A stretch of 64,000 bases of DNA from Branchiostoma lanceolatum (taxonomy: Eukaryota; Chordata; Leptocardii; Amphioxiformes; Branchiostomatidae): positions 40,347,958 through 40,411,957 of the forward strand of contig NC_089722.1 of assembly GCF_035083965.1 (NCBI RefSeq), in the 5' to 3' direction. How positions within the stretch are numbered: the first letter of the stretch is position 1; each line of letters begins with the position of its first letter. Of the stretch, positions 23,401 to 36,300 are shown in pieces. The notes below the pieces were generated by a model, which was given only the letters and a program-made list of their open reading frames with translations, was not told the origin of the DNA and made no database searches. The position numbers and the translations under genes are program-made.

Positions 23401-26400
23401 CCTTGCACAAAAGATTAGAAATATCAAATTCTGCAAGGTAACTAACACTTACAAACTTCGTAAGTCTCATTATGTTTTGGTTGAGCTGTACCATCTTGTT
23501 AGAGGCCTGTTTGATGACACATCACTTTTGTACCAGCGTCAAAATGCAGACTCTGAGCTTAAGGGCCATACTTTCAGTTTGTGATTCCAACATGCGGCTG
23601 AAAAAAAAGAGAGCCCCTTATATTCCCACTTACAGGTTGTGCTTGTAGATGAGTGTGAACAGTCCGTTCAGGGCCAGAAGACTGATAGCTCCTCCTGAGA
23701 ACAAAAAGAAAACAAAGAAACAGTCAATCAGACTACCCAAGGTACCTGATTTACTTACAAATTTTATCCAGTTGCTTGAGTAAATGTTATTTGGCATACT
23801 TATTAAGTTATTAGCATGCTGCTGGTTGGAGTTTCAATCCTCTAACCTGGAATCCAAACTGTTTCCAGGACCTATACATGTATACAGGCCAACTCTTCGG
23901 CACATGGACCAACACACCCCAGAGGAAATTTTACCTCATGATCAGCCCCCAAGAAAGGTTCAATTTGTATTTGGGAACAGCCATAACTCAAGAGTAATGA
24001 AGAAGCCACCATAGCATGCTTCTCAAGAAAAGTGGTGGTGCTCCAAAGTGACCAAAACCTTTCTGTTCTTTTCAACATTTGTACTTATATCACAGGCACT
24101 AAATACTGAAATAAAGAAGGTGTGTGTCATTCTAGCTCGCCTGTCAGGGCTTCTATACTCCACCCCAAAGATTGGAGTATAGGAGCCCCAGTAAACTAAC
24201 TGGGCTATAGTTTAAGTTTTCTATGACTCACCGATGTTGTAGGACTGAGTCAGGAAGTCGATGAGCAGCTTGGGGCTGGACATGTGAGGGATGACAGCCT
24301 GGTCTAACGTCAGCAGCACCTGTTTGTACAGACTAGTGGGCAGCTGGGGGAGGAACAGCAATGTTAGACTGTAGGGTCAAGGTCAACAGCACCTGTTTGT
24401 ACAGGCTGGTGGGTAGCTGTGGGAGGAACAGCAATGTTAGACATGTGACCTTGATAGCAAGGTCAAGTTTAACAGCACCTGTCCATACAAGCTGATAGGC
24501 AGCTGTGGGAGGGAATAGCAACATTGGACATGTGAAATTGACAGCAAGGTTGAAGTTCACAGCACCTGTCTGTATAGGCTAGTGAGCAGCTGTATACAGA
24601 ACAGCAATAGACTACATGATTATGACCATGACAGCAAGGTCAAAGATAATAACACCTGTTGGTACAGGCATGTGGACAGCAATATCAGACACGTGACAGT
24701 CAAGCTCAAGGTCAACTGCACCAGATGACAAACTAGCAGATCCGTTACCTTGATAATGATAGCTATTAAGAACATACCTTGTTTTTCAGGAAACTCAACC
24801 AGGCATTTGTGAATGCTCTTCTTTGTTCCTGCAGAGGAAAAAATGGCAAATTGATACTTCAAATAAAAAAAGCCCTTACAATGTTGCTTCAATATTTTCT
24901 CTATAAACATCAAGAGAAAGAGCATCAAACTTTTGGAACTCATTACAGGAAATTCATTACAGCAAAAAAATCTTGTTTTACCCTTCTCCCTGCTACCTGA
25001 ACTCTGTAACCAATAGAGAATGGTGCGCCAAACGGCTACTTCAGCTAAAGGGTAAACATGAAAACCTTACCTTCAGCTGTTTTGGTCTGCACTCTGCATC
25101 TGGGTCTGAGGAAAGAGATCAAATAACAAACCAGTGACTACGTTGATGAAGTTTAGACATCCAGAAATGAGATATGCCAAATAACAGTTACGCATGGGAA
25201 AGCAACTGGATTTGCCTTATACAAAAGAGACTGATAAATTGATTGATTGATTGATTGATTGATTGGCTTATTGATGAATTGATTGATTGCTTGATATTTC
25301 CCTACCTGTTGGTGCTACATACAGGCTGCTGAGTTCGTCCCCCTCCCCTGGCATGTTTACCTGACTCAACAGGGTGTGGACATTGTGGAGGTACGTGTCA
25401 GGGGGGTGCTGGGAAGGAGAAAGGGAAGCATTAGACTACATTCAAGACAAATCTCAGGTCATCTGAAGACAGGCTGAATGCCCTGAGTGTACTACCCTGG
25501 AAAAATAGATACAGATAATGTTGAAAAAAAAAATTTGGGTTTGGAATTTTCAGAGGATCATCACATGCAAGATACTGGTAAAAGATGCATGCTGTCTTAA
25601 CAAAGATTTAAAATTTTCAAATATTGCTTTAGAAAAAAAATACATGCTCCAACTAGTTCTTTATGTCTACAGCCCCCATGCCATTGATGCCCGAAGATGG
25701 TCGTTTGATTTGTACTTTGGCCGGGACTCGCAAAGACAACATACCCATTCATTGACTACAGTGTGCTTGCCAAACTCTACCCTTCAATGTCATGAAACAA
25801 AAAAGACTCCCAAAAGATACCAAAACTACTATAGGCAGGTTAAAGCAAGGAGGCTTAAGACACTAACCTGAGTAAACTCCTTAGTGACCATCCTCAGGTT
25901 CTTGTGGAGGGATACAAAGGTGAACAGTCTGATGTCATCGTACTGAAAGTAGTCCTGGAACCGACCAATCACAGCGCTCTGGTCCGCCTCACTGGACATG
26001 AGTTTGTCTATGATGAGCTGAAAGGGAAAAATTACAGACAAGTTTTTTTTCCACACAACAAACATGGTTACTGCAAATAACACAAAACTTCCCCAGTAAA
26101 TAGAAAGGCTTCAAACAGCTGCTACTTTCTTTTTCTAACTCTATTTTTCAATTTTCATTGACTGAGTATCGTGGTACAATAACAAAATTCAAAAACATAA
26201 CTTAATTCAACAGATGCAAATTAGACATAAACCTGTTTAAACTATAAACAGATATATGCGTCATACAAAAGATACCATATCATTAGTGTTTACATAGTGT
26301 GCACCATTTAGCATAGTGATTGAAAATATTTAATATTGGACTGAAAAGGTACTCATCCAGATTTTCTGCTTTTGTATATGTAGATTTTGGGAAGTTATAC

Positions 26401-28850
26401 TTAACCTAACTTACCTGGAAGAGCCTGAGAGGGAAGTTGGACTGGTCTCCCCCAGACTTGGACGTCGGGTGTTTCCCCTCAGCCGTCACCAACTTCAACA
26501 GCGCCAGCAAGGCAAGCTCCTGGGGAAAGGATGTACAGTAACAAGGTTCAGAGGAAGAAAGACTTATAAGTTAAGGCAATGGACAAGATGCGGTATTATA
26601 GAATGGGCCTGAATGACACCAAGTGTAACATTAAAAAGAACAGATCTAGAGAGATGTAGAAAACTGGTTGCCAAATCTTCTGTGGTGCCCCAATGGTCAA
26701 ATAGTTAAACTAGACACAAGGAAACCAGTGGAGTAGTTAATTCGTTGGGTTGAGTGCTTGCTTTGTATTTGGGAGGATGAAGGTTCAAATCCTAGTCAGT
26801 CACAATCAAGACTTAAAAAAAGAATTCTAGTATATGCCACTTTCTCGGCATAGCATTCAGCAGTTCTAGTTCTAGTGGACTGCTGTAGTGTAGCTATTGA
26901 AGGCACAGTACTAGTCTAGCTATATACACGGGGAAGGATTTTAACTAACAGGCGCAGAAGTAACACAAACAGTAAAAACACCAGATGTTTGTGCATATTC
27001 TGTAATACATACCTTTATATCTGAGTTCTCATGACTAGACAGTCGGTTCAGTAGAATATCCAGTGTGTCCATGTAACACTGCCCCAGCCACCGACTGTAC
27101 TGCTTCTTAGGGTCAGCGGTCTCTTCTGATGGAGCAAAGATAGGGAGAAATCATTTGTTAATCTCAAAAGGCATCCCAAAACATCCACAAATACTTTTTC
27201 TGAAATTATTTATATATCACTGATTCAAAAGCTACTTCCGATAGCCCTTTCCACACATTTTTACAGGTCTGGTAACCTGTATAATTTGATTTTCATTGAA
27301 GTTATTTGTTATTTCACTTAAAAAAAAAAAAAACACAAAAAATACTAGTAGTAAGAATAAGATATATACATGTATTATAGGGATCCATCCCAGTGTAGGT
27401 GGATCAAAGCTTACTGTCCGGTCTTCCACAGCGGTCTGTACTAAACTGGTGTGTTACGCCCAAAGGCAGTTTACTGTTTATGTAATGGAAACAAACAAAC
27501 AAACAAATAAATAAGCTGATCCGTACCCTCCAGACCCTTGAGCCTCCCCCTGTACACCTCCTTCCTGCCCAGCAGTGTGCTGAAGATCTTCTGTAGAGCC
27601 GAGAGGCTGGCAGCCGTCACAACATCTTCCTCGGACTGGGGAAATTAGTTAAAGTTAGTTAAAATCCTCCCACACCATTATTGATGTATAGGGCGGTGCC
27701 CATCTCTGTTTCATAGCCCTGGGCCACACTGTTGTGCAATCACTATAGCAGGGGGCTAGTCCACTGGCAGTGAAGTGTATTTAACTTCCATACTGTTTCA
27801 CAAGTATGTACCATTTTTATAAAGTCTTTGGTATGACTCAATGCGCCTCTTGTCCAGAGATGCCCTACCCGGGGCTTGAACCCGGGCCTTCTGATCCAAG
27901 TAATTGGAACCAGATGTGGCGAGAGACAAAGGCGCAGGCCACTACACCACAGGGACACCCCCGGACTGGGGGGAATAATGGAGAAATATATTCAATGTTT
28001 TGGTTTGGTTTGGTTTACGCCACTAAGTGGCCAAGGGCGCTAGTAAGCGACTCAGACGCGGAGTACAACTGAGGAGCTTTATTCACACAACCGGCGGAGT
28101 CAACTACATGTAGATGGAAGTGACTAACATACTAAGTACATCACAACCTGTGATGTCATCATAGAGAACACGTGATCCTAACTAGTATGATGCATCTAAC
28201 TAGTCATCATCAACATAACATAACCAACTCTATGGCTTGATCTCTTTTCCTTTCTTTCTTCTCTCTATCTCCCTTTCTGACTTATTCCGATCCCCATTAG
28301 TGATACATCACTATTCTTCCCGGAGTCCATATTAAAATCATACCAAAAATATCATAGCAACGGGAATGTACAATAAATCATGCCTTTCAGTAAACAGAAA
28401 ACAAACATAGGTTGAGCTCAAAAGGTGGTGTTGTGGTCAGGGTTGTTGACCTACAATCTTGAGGTCCTGGGTTCGAATTAATAGTAGGCCTCAATCAACA
28501 TTGGGCCTCAATGTTGTATTCTTGCGAAAGGCACTTTACATCTATTTCCTCAATAAAATTGAGAACCTAGCTTCGGTTAGGGGCGTCAAAGAAAGAAGCT
28601 TTCAAGTTTGGCTCGACCAAAGTAAAGAAGTGGTAAGAAAGAAGGCTCAAGAGAGGAAATTTTGTGGGGAGGGGGGCATTATAAGTTCGACCATTTTACA
28701 CTAAATCCGGGCGATCAGACGAACCTGTGCCGTCTCCAGAATGTCCGTGATGTTGTTGGCATGTTCCCTGCTCTGTAGAACCTCCTTAGTTTTCCTCTTG
28801 ATGTCGGCGGCCACGGATCTGGGCTCAGACTTCACGTCGTCTGCAGACAT
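20488..28850 (-). CDS. NOC4L: NOC4L, nucleolar complex protein 4 homolog (complete, 16 exons)
   Basis: Exons on the minus strand: 28850-28725, 27635-27527, 27125-27013, 26519-26415, 26017-25868, 25408-25306, 25105-25071, 24828-24778, 24343-24232, 23694-23634, 23296-23186, 22972-22899, 22759-22682, 22184-22102, 21318-21205, 20631-20488. All phases agree and give 522 residues (human 516). NOC4L works with NOP14 in nuclear maturation and export of the 40S precursor. Signature blocks match human closely: GGAISLLALNGLFTLIYKHN, YPDFFRKLYALFEPSVFHVK, HIPAYLAAAFIKRLSRLSLS and NLLRRHPNCQVLVHR, all in the CBF/Mak21 domain, followed by SDPYDANEPDPAKC. The C-terminus ends in a lysine-rich KKQK. Splice sites were chosen by phase and homology. 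The neighbour on the left is repeats; on the right, a divergent gene. Confidence 0.93.
21621..22075. repeat. Two-copy tandem duplication in NOC4L intron 14
   Basis: Two units of about 225 bp begin at GGTTGTCTTGTTGGCAACAG and near 21846. Each carries a potential stem (GGGTAAAC with GTTTACCC; in copy 2 kept by G-U pairs) and the phrase GGCATGATCTGCTGTCATGT. A structured intronic RNA is possible, but no snoRNA boxes were convincing. Confidence 0.7.
24371..24715 (-). repeat. Tandem copies of the start of NOC4L exon 9 and its acceptor
   Basis: Upstream (in transcript sense) of exon 9 lie about four degenerate copies of an 80-90 bp unit, holding the intron end, the CAG acceptor and the first 40 bases of exon 9 (the SLYKQVLLT segment). 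The units contain CAGCACCTGT(T/C)(T/C)GTA(C/T)A and TGGGAGGAACAGCAATG. Only the copy at 24343-24232 continues into a full exon. Confidence 0.8.
25229..25290. repeat. (TTGA)n microsatellite
   Basis: An imperfect run of ATTG/TTGA tetramers in NOC4L intron 6. Confidence 0.8.
26740..26890 (+). mobile_element. tRNA-derived SINE-like element
   Basis: TTCGTTGGGTTGAGTGCTTG followed by GAAGGTTCAAATCCTAGTC resembles A and B boxes of a tRNA promoter at the normal spacing. The acceptor stem is not conserved, so it is not a functional tRNA gene. Confidence 0.45.
27745..27957 (-). mobile_element. tRNA-derived SINE, minus orientation
   Basis: On the minus strand, GTCCCTGTGGTGTAGTGGCC (A box) and GGGTTCAAGCCCCGGGTAGG (B box) are followed by GTCATACCAAAGACTTT and a tail ending TGCCAGTGGACTAG. 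The tail recurs at 42525-42655, so this is a mobile family rather than a tRNA gene. Confidence 0.7.
28421..28640 (+). mobile_element. tRNA-derived SINE, plus orientation
   Basis: GGTGTTGTGGTCAGGGTTG and CCTGGGTTCGAATTAATAG look like A and B boxes. The body GCGAAAGGCACTTTACATC and CCTAGCTTCGGTTAGGGGCG matches the SINE at 6565-6815. Confidence 0.65.
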
Positions 28851-29319
28851 TTCGTCTGTTTCTCACCTGCACGCACATCTACGGGGCCTCGGGAAAACTT
28901 AGCTGTTCAATGATATCTTTAATGTAAAGCCTGTATATTATCAGCAAATCATTATAAATATACCCATTAACTAATCAAATATTGAAATAAAATAGACTAG
29001 ATATTAGCTTCAGAATCTTTTGATAGCTAAAAACATTTTAGAATGCCAATATCTTCGTGTATCTTGGAATACTTGAATAGGCATACTTTTATTTACCAAG
29101 GAAAGGCCTATCTTCCTGTGGGTCAAAGGTTAGTCTTGTAGCAACAAGAAATCGTGGAAGGATGCAGAGAAACCTTTTCCTGCAGTTGGAACCAAGAATA
29201 TGTGTTAAACAGGACCAGCAGCAACAAAACAGAACAGTTGCATAGTACTCCCGTCAGTTCTAATCGTAGACAACGTTAGATCTGGATAGAGACTAAAATT
29301 CCTGACCAAATCAGGAAGT
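28851..29319. promoter_or_regulatory. Head-to-head promoter between NOC4L and the unnamed gene
   Basis: Only 469 bp separate the two divergent start codons. No TATA box is obvious on either side. In human, NOC4L also has a divergent partner (DDX51) at short distance, but the partner here is different. Confidence 0.5.
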
Positions 29320-31262
29320 ATGGAAGTTAGAAGATCACCAAGAAAGAAGTCTCCGTCGCCCGTCTTAAGCGTATACGCCACTTCGAGCGGTTCGAGCGAC
29401 TCCAGCAAGGAAGAAACAGATCGCCAAGATAAAGACTTCAAACCAAGTCACTCAGAACCTAGCAGCGACTGTAGCAGTGCCAGCAGTACTCCCAAGAAGA
29501 AGAGAAGAAGAAAAGAGAGTCCTGAGGAGGAAACCGCGAGAAGTGAAAGTGAAGACGGGTCCAGGAGTGACATTCTGGAGTTGCAGTCGAACCTGTCAGG
29601 AGTGCCGAGAAAAAGGAAACATTCGAGGAAGTATGGCGTTTCAACCTAAGTTTCAATTTCATTCGTTCAACGTTACACTAGCTGTTCATGGTAGTATATA
29701 ACTGTTATAGTGTTAAACTGTGGTGAAAGTAGATTACAATGTAACGTTATATATGTTGTCAGACATTTAAACTTGATGCCAATGGGTGAACTGGAATGAT
29801 TTTAATTCCTGCAGCTTGTTCTCCCAAACAATATTCTACATGTATCACCTGTGCAATTGATTTGAAATACCTGTCAAATTGCCTTTTGTTGTTTTATAAT
29901 CTTCTTATTAATGGTTACACATATAGAAAATCCTTATCCCCAAATAGTGTCATTATTTCTTTGTTGTTCAGACCCAGTAATCCCCAGGCGAGGTGGAGGA
30001 AAGGCCTGACTGAAGTCGCAGTCCGTGATTACGACCAGTCCATGGTGAAGGGCTTCCTCAAACAGGTAACAAAAGACGTACCTGTTGGACAAAGAAGGAT
30101 TTTATCTTGTCTGTACTAAAGAGTCCTCTCCCAAACTGTTGGCTCTTAGTCGATCTTGCGTCACTGGAGATCCTATGTCAGAGGGGATAGCATATACCTG
30201 TAGTGTGCCTGATGTAGGGACTTGGAGTTTGGGAGTTTTTATCCTGGTTGTTGTCACTCAACTACCCTGGGAGTCCAGGCACCGTAATCGGATCCCCGCA
30301 CGCGCGCCCAAGCTTTCACGTCTCACCCTCCCGCTGCCCCCCGAAGACTGACCCCGCCCCACTCTCCGCTCAGACCCAAACTCCGCTATCCGATTACACC
30401 GCTATCCGATTACCGGATCGGATAGCGGAGCTTGGGTTTGCAGCGGAGAGTGGGGCGGGGTCGGTCTTCGGGGGGCAGCGGGAGGGTGGGCCGTAAAAGC
30501 TTGGGCGCGCGTGCGGGGATCCGATTACGGTGCCTGGACTCCCAGGGTATCACTCAACCAACTTGCAGTGGAAAGGATTACAGTCCTCTGGAGGGGATGT
30601 TAACCTGAAGTTGCTGATTGGATAATGATTCAGGCATAATCAGTACCCTTTGACCCCTCCCAGGTGTCTGCACTCCAACAGAAGAACTTCAGTGTTGAAT
30701 CATGGGATACTGATGACATCAGCAGTGATGATGATGATGATGATGATGATGATGACCACAGTCCACTCAGGTTGGTTATCTAGAGCTTAATGATGATGCA
30801 GTTTCTCATTGTCTTTTAAGTTATAATGATAAAGTTGTTGTTTTCTAAATAATGAATGACAATGTTTCTGTTACTTTTCTTCCTCCAACTGACATTTGAT
30901 ACCCCAATATCATCATTCCAGGGAAGAGGAAGAGGATGTACCAGTGGCTAGAGTAGTAGTAAGTCATTTATCTTTGCTTGTATCTTTCTTCTAATCTGCT
31001 TTGTACAAATAGATGAACAGTTACAGCATTTTGAGTCTTTGGCAGATTAAGATTAATTGTGAAATAAAGTGGCAGAATCTATAGATATTGACTAGGATAA
31101 CCACTGACATTATATAGTGAAAGCTGCTTCTGTTTGTGTAAAGCAAACTGAAGTAGAGTTGCGTTTGTTCTGACTTCAAATGATTCATTCAATGACACAA
31201 CCTTTCTTCTTTTTTTCCAGCCAAATGAAACCTTCATTGAAAGAGTGCAAAGAGAAACATGA
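29320..31262 (+). CDS. Unrecognised charged nuclear-type protein, five exons
   Basis: Exons 29320-29630, 29972-30065, 30664-30770, 30922-30958 and 31221-31262 join in phase with GT-AG borders to a TGA, giving 196 residues. The N-terminal half is serine- and lysine-rich with basic runs (PKKKRRRKE, RKRKHSRKK) that look like nuclear localisation signals. A conserved-looking core RWRKGLTEVAVRDYDQSMVK is followed by a WDTDDISS segment, a run of ten aspartates and the C-terminal PNETFIERVQRET. No family was recognised. The divergent arrangement with NOC4L suggests housekeeping expression. Exon 4 has a second possible donor three bases upstream. Confidence 0.65.
30263..30549. mobile_element. Near-perfect fold-back element with 9-bp target duplication
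   Basis: The 287-bp palindrome has arms of about 130 bp, ends TACCCTGGGAGTCCAGGC and its inverse, and a GC-rich body. It is flanked by TCACTCAAC on both sides (30254-30262 and 30550-30558). A 9-bp duplication suggests a Mutator-like origin. It sits in intron 2 of the unnamed gene. Confidence 0.88.
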
Positions 31263-32700
31263 CCCAGGAAATTTCACCCACAACTTGATATGGACCGGCT
31301 CTTGTATTATTATTATCCAATCTATAAGCTATCAAAGTCCTACCAATACCATGCAAGTGAGACTCATTTTATTTTTGTGCTCATATCAGTGACCACCAGA
31401 GCATGTCATCCATAGAATAAAGTCTGTGAGGCCTTAAGTGCCTTTTTTTGGAGCATACATACAACATAACCTTCTTAAGAGCCAAAGACTCTCCCTAACA
31501 AACATGTATCAATGTATAAACAAAGTAAAGTTTATCAACTGTGTTTATCTGTCTGTTGATAATAAAAGTGAATTGTGTTTTAAGACCAGAGAATGTTTGT
31601 TATGAGTGTTTGTTGTTTTGAACTTCAAATCCACCCACTTAAAAGGAAGGTACCAATTCAAACACTTGTATGCATGAAGTAGCTGCTGTTCATATATGTT
31701 TCGCTAGGTGGCGCCAATGCACTGCAGGGAGGTTGAAATACCATTAGGGACTCCCCCTCCCAGTAATCATCTCTTGCATGTCTTGTGGGATCCATTTTTG
31801 GTACAATGGACGGCTATAGTGTTTAATTCAACATTTTCAGTTTTCTTGCAACAATTATGCTAGTGAACTGCAGTTTGATTTTGCCTTTTAGGAAACAATC
31901 TGTTGACTTGAATGAACAATATGTAACAGGCTGTCATGCACTACCACATGAACTGGAACTTAATAAGTGATGATTTGTTGGATGCAAGACCAGAATCATC
32001 TCACAACAATATTATAATAAGATACGCCCTTTACATCCGTTTACTGTTGCTTCGATCTGATTGAAATATTTCGATGTTGTATGTGCTGGTAGCTTGCATT
32101 TTTCTGAAGCTGTGACTATCTCCACTGCAAGAATTTACTCTTCTTCCTGTAATTTGGTAACTTATATTAAATGTCACAAGAGCATATAAAGGTACAGGCA
32201 ACAGAAGTAGAACACGTATCTGTACCTATCTATCTTTTCAATGTATTCAGTTCCAGTGGCTAGAGGTTTGTTTATATTTCAATCAATTGAACATCTTAAG
32301 AAAATCTTCAAAATGCGTTTTCTTTTGATGCACTATCAAATTTTGTGCTGTATTGGGTTTTTTTTCATATCAGTCCCCAACTTCGAGTCAGAAGGAAAAC
32401 ATAAATTATATGATAAAACTGACGTCTGTTGGTTGCTAGGCGTGCCCTTTCCACGTGGAAATATTGGCAACTAACTGTTGCCACTGTTTGCAATTGCCCT
32501 TTGTCCACAAAAGGTAACGCGATGACGTCTGCATCCAATATTTACGAGGAAAACAAAGGTCACATCACAAAGGAATCAAACAAAAACAGGTTGCGTTTCT
32601 ACTATTTATTGACAGGGGGCGCTGGGAGACCACGGGCTGAATTGGCCGGTCATCCAATCAGGGACCTCGTTACATCGGCGTTCGGTCTTGAAGTAATGTG
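31263..32700. other. Intergenic and 3' UTR region
   Basis: Follows the stop of the unnamed gene. AATAAA occurs near 31415 and AATAAAAG near 31560, either of which could end that transcript. No coding exon or clear mobile element was seen. Confidence 0.45.
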
Positions 32701-32965
32701 AGAGTGAGGTTAATTTATGTGCGCAAGCGCATCGCGGCAAGGTAGTAGACCCGCCATTTTGTCATCAGATTTGCTAGGCGGAAGTAATCGTCGAAAATGG
32801 TTGTGTTTTGGACACTTAGAACTGCCTGAGAACACGAAAAAACACCAGAAAATAAATCTTCGGAGAATTCTCCGTGTGGATTGAGGGAAGTGATCCGTGG
32901 ATGGCATCATCACAGATGGATTTCTGCGGATAGAAAATCGAGGTAAGGGTCGGCTTTTCCTTTTG
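32701..32965 (+). promoter_or_regulatory. Promoter and non-coding first exon of the remodeller gene
   Basis: The region combines GCGCAAGCGC (NRF1-like, 32721), an inverted YY1-type CCGCCATTTT (32751-32760) and an ETS-type GGCGGAAGT (near 32778). A likely 5' UTR exon ends at 32942 with GAG|GTAAGG. No TATA box is present. This is the pattern of a broadly expressed gene. Confidence 0.55.
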
Positions 32966-33153
32966 AAAATGGCGGCGCGCAATGCATTGTGGCTAACAAA
33001 GAACGGGCCGCAAAATTCGACAGAAAAGTAATTATCAATTTTTGTCATCATATCCATCGTGAAATCATATCTTACGAATCGTTTGACACCTTTTTCGTTA
33101 AATTCCGACCAAAATTGGCAGTTTTCGTCCGTCGCAGGTGTCCGCCATCTTGG
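32966..33153 (+). promoter_or_regulatory. Two further YY1-type motifs in the first intron
   Basis: AAAATGGCGGC at 32966-32976 and the inverted CCGCCATCTTGG near 33142-33153 flank the start of intron 1. YY1 sites just downstream of the start are typical of housekeeping promoters. Confidence 0.45.
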
Positions 33154-33371
33154 CGTGGTCGACTTTGGCGCTAATCATGAAATGCATGAAATTCAGGCGT
33201 TCACTTTTTAACGTCGTCAGAATTCAATAAAACTTCCCGATCGACAAGTGACATCAACTTCTAACACCTCACCACGCTATCTGGCACCAGGATCGGTAAC
33301 TTGTAGTAAATTGTACGTTTTGTTTCCCCCCGTGAGGGTGTGTAGGGACCCCTCGGGCAGCCCCCATCAGC

Positions 33372-36300
33372 ATGATGCGGCGGGGAAGCGTGACCGACCC
33401 GCAGGGCCAGATCCGGCGGGGCAAGTCGCAGGACGGCCCGGGAGGAGGCGAGGGCGGCTTCCCCGGGCCTGGCGAGATGCCCCCCGAGCAGCTGCCGCCG
33501 CAGTCCCCCTCCTTCCACCAGCAGCAGAGCCCCCTGCAGCATTACATGATGGCTGCCAACAGCCACCCTGGGGCGGTGCAGGGGATGGGGCCGGTGTCAC
33601 CCCTACCCCAGGGGCAGACGACACGCCCCTCCCCCGTGGGGCACATGCAGGTTAGCTTTGGTTTATTATGATTTAAGACTCTTCAATAGTGATAGAATAA
33701 CTGGTCGTCGCTTACCTCATAGTCATACAATTTTTCTTACTACTGAAATACTACCTACTAGAATCTTGAACTTGAACGAGGACATCTGTGAACTAGAATC
33801 TACTTACAGAAATTGCTTAACATTCAAGCTTGCTTCTGATGTGTGCTAACAGCAATAAGATATACATATTTACAATACTAGCGATCTAATCCAAAAACAA
33901 ATTATACTGTAGTATATCACAGTTACTCAGCTCGAAATACTTATCTGCAATTCATACTATGAATCATAGGGAAATTTTTGATAAAGATATATAAACAACA
34001 TGCAATTTGGCAAGTTGAAATCCAGACCATTGCAGAAAACAGAAATCGAGTATTTCGAGCCCGGCAGAAATTATACAATAACTATAAGATCACAAGTAAC
34101 GTCCAATTCCTGCCACAGGTGCCCATGAATACCATGGGGATGCCCATGACGACGCTCAGCATGCCCATGAGCCGCCCCACCACTTCGCCCTCGTTCCAAA
34201 GCCCGGCCACATCGCCCTTGGTTACACGGCGGTTCGACCCTGCCGGTTCGCCCGGGTTCCTTCCCGCTTCGAGCCCCTCTCCTACCGGCCTTCCGCAACA
34301 ACAGCCCTCGCCGTCCATGGCCAGTCCGATGCACCTCCAACGCGGGAACCCCCAGATGGCCACCACGCAGATGATGGGCACGATGGGCATGCCGCTGAGC
34401 CCGACGCGCGGCTTCCCCCTGGAGCAAGGCCTGCAGCAGGGGATGCACTCGCCCATGCGCCAGCTGAGCGTGAGTCCATCGGGGAGCGGACACTTTATGT
34501 TCCAGGAGTTCAGAAAGACTTATTCTGAGCAGGAGATGCAGCGGGTGGCCATGGGGTACCCCCCGCAGCAGCAGACGGGTGGTACGATCCACCACCACGG
34601 ACAGAGCCCCACGCGGGGGAACATACCGCCTCTCGCGAGCCCCACCGGGTTGGGGCATGGACTCCCCGGTATGGGTATGCGTCAGATGGGGCAAGTCGAA
34701 CAGCGGAGACCCTCATATAGCCCTACCCGGGCGTCGTACGATATGAACAGGACAAGTCCGATAGCTAGCGGATACGTCATGAATCCAGGAGTCAGCCAAA
34801 CCAGTCCCATACGAACTACCCCCAGCCCACACACCAGCCCGATCCCCGTTAAGAAACAGTCGCTAAGAAGGCTGGAGGAAAAACCTCCGCAGACTCCCGA
34901 AGCGGCGCACTATCGTAAACTCTTGGTAGAGCATCACAGCAAGGAACTGAACCAAATCAAGGAGTTACACAACGAGAGGCTGACGGAACTGTTCTTCCTT
35001 CAAAACGGTCAGATAATGATGGACTACCTAGCGTTTAAGAAGCGGGGCACGCCCACTCTACTTAAGTTCCTCAAGCAACACAACTTGGACGAAGATGAAG
35101 AGGAAGAACCAAAAGAACAGAGAATCAACGATGAGGTGAGATCGTTATTATTGCTACTAATTAACCAAGTAATTTTCGTCAGACTTGCACCCACAACTAA
35201 CTAAGGAACGATACAACAAGTGCATCGGAACTGTTTATGCATCGTGCCTTTTAGATTATTTCTCATTATTCTTTAAACAGTTATTTCTTTAATTTGTTTA
35301 GTCTTCTCAAGCTTACTAGTGAGGCTTTTTGGGATGATTGACAAAGACAGTACTAACTTTGATTGTATTGAATGGGATCTGACATGATTTCTTCAGCTTT
35401 AAATTGCTTTAAAACTAGTTTTGATTAGATTCTTGCTATGTTTAGGGCAGTGTTTCCGCCAGACCGCGACTGAGAGGCCGTCCACTTGGGGAGGGCCGTA
35501 CCGCGAAAATTAATTGACCGTACCGCGAAAATTAATTGACCAGGAAAAGTAACTGAATGTTGTGATCAGAAAAGACTTTGTTAATTTTTCAAAATCAATT
35601 TGTTACGAAGGTCGCTTTAATACTGCTTCAATCGTCACAAAATGCGATCTATATAAAGTATACTAGTGACCAGAAGCGTCTGAAGTGTAAAGGGGTTTTC
35701 CCGCCCTGTGGTCACGTGACATCTTGCCGTCAACCAATCAGAGCACAGGATTTTATGACGCGGACCAATCAGCGCTTAAAACCTTGCATATCAATGAGCT
35801 TAAAAACATGGCGGACGGCCCGGGACGGGGCAGGTTGCGGCTCGACTTATGTGAACTCATAGCGAAAATTATGATTTATCTACGGTACATATGGAGAATT
35901 TTCACGGAAAAACACTCAAAGGAATATATATTGTGTCGAATACGGTCAGAAATGACGGCGAATCGCGGCAAATTACGACGTAGAGGCTGAAATGCACGGG
36001 CGAAATTCTTGTTTTGTTTACGTTTTTCTTGTTTGCTTCGATGACTTTCTTCGATTGAGTCTTGAAAAACGGGTTTTTAATGAGATCACCGTATGCCAAA
36101 GGCACCGACATCGATTCTTCGCAAGCTTAACAATAGCAACAAACAAAAGAGTGTGAATGTCCAACGATATAGAGCGTCCCCACGCCCGCAGTAACAAAGA
36201 AAAACAAAGAAATTATGCCGACCTCTCGTATTTTTTTCCCCGATTTCTCGGCATTTAGTTTGTCTTTTTTTTAAAGAGGACGGCCTATGTCTGAGTTCAG

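Noticed and set aside
27790..27957. Minus-strand tRNA gene
   Set aside because: A and B boxes are present, but the cloverleaf stems do not close, and the tail is shared with another copy at 42525-42655, so it is a SINE.
20488..33371. DDX51 gene as expected from human synteny
   Set aside because: No DEAD-box helicase motifs were found between NOC4L and the remodeller gene on either strand.
34071..34694. A 207-codon antisense open frame opposite remodeller exon 2
   Set aside because: It is a GC-rich shadow of the well-supported plus-strand exon, whose protein matches EP400; the antisense peptide shows only low-complexity Arg/His/Gly.
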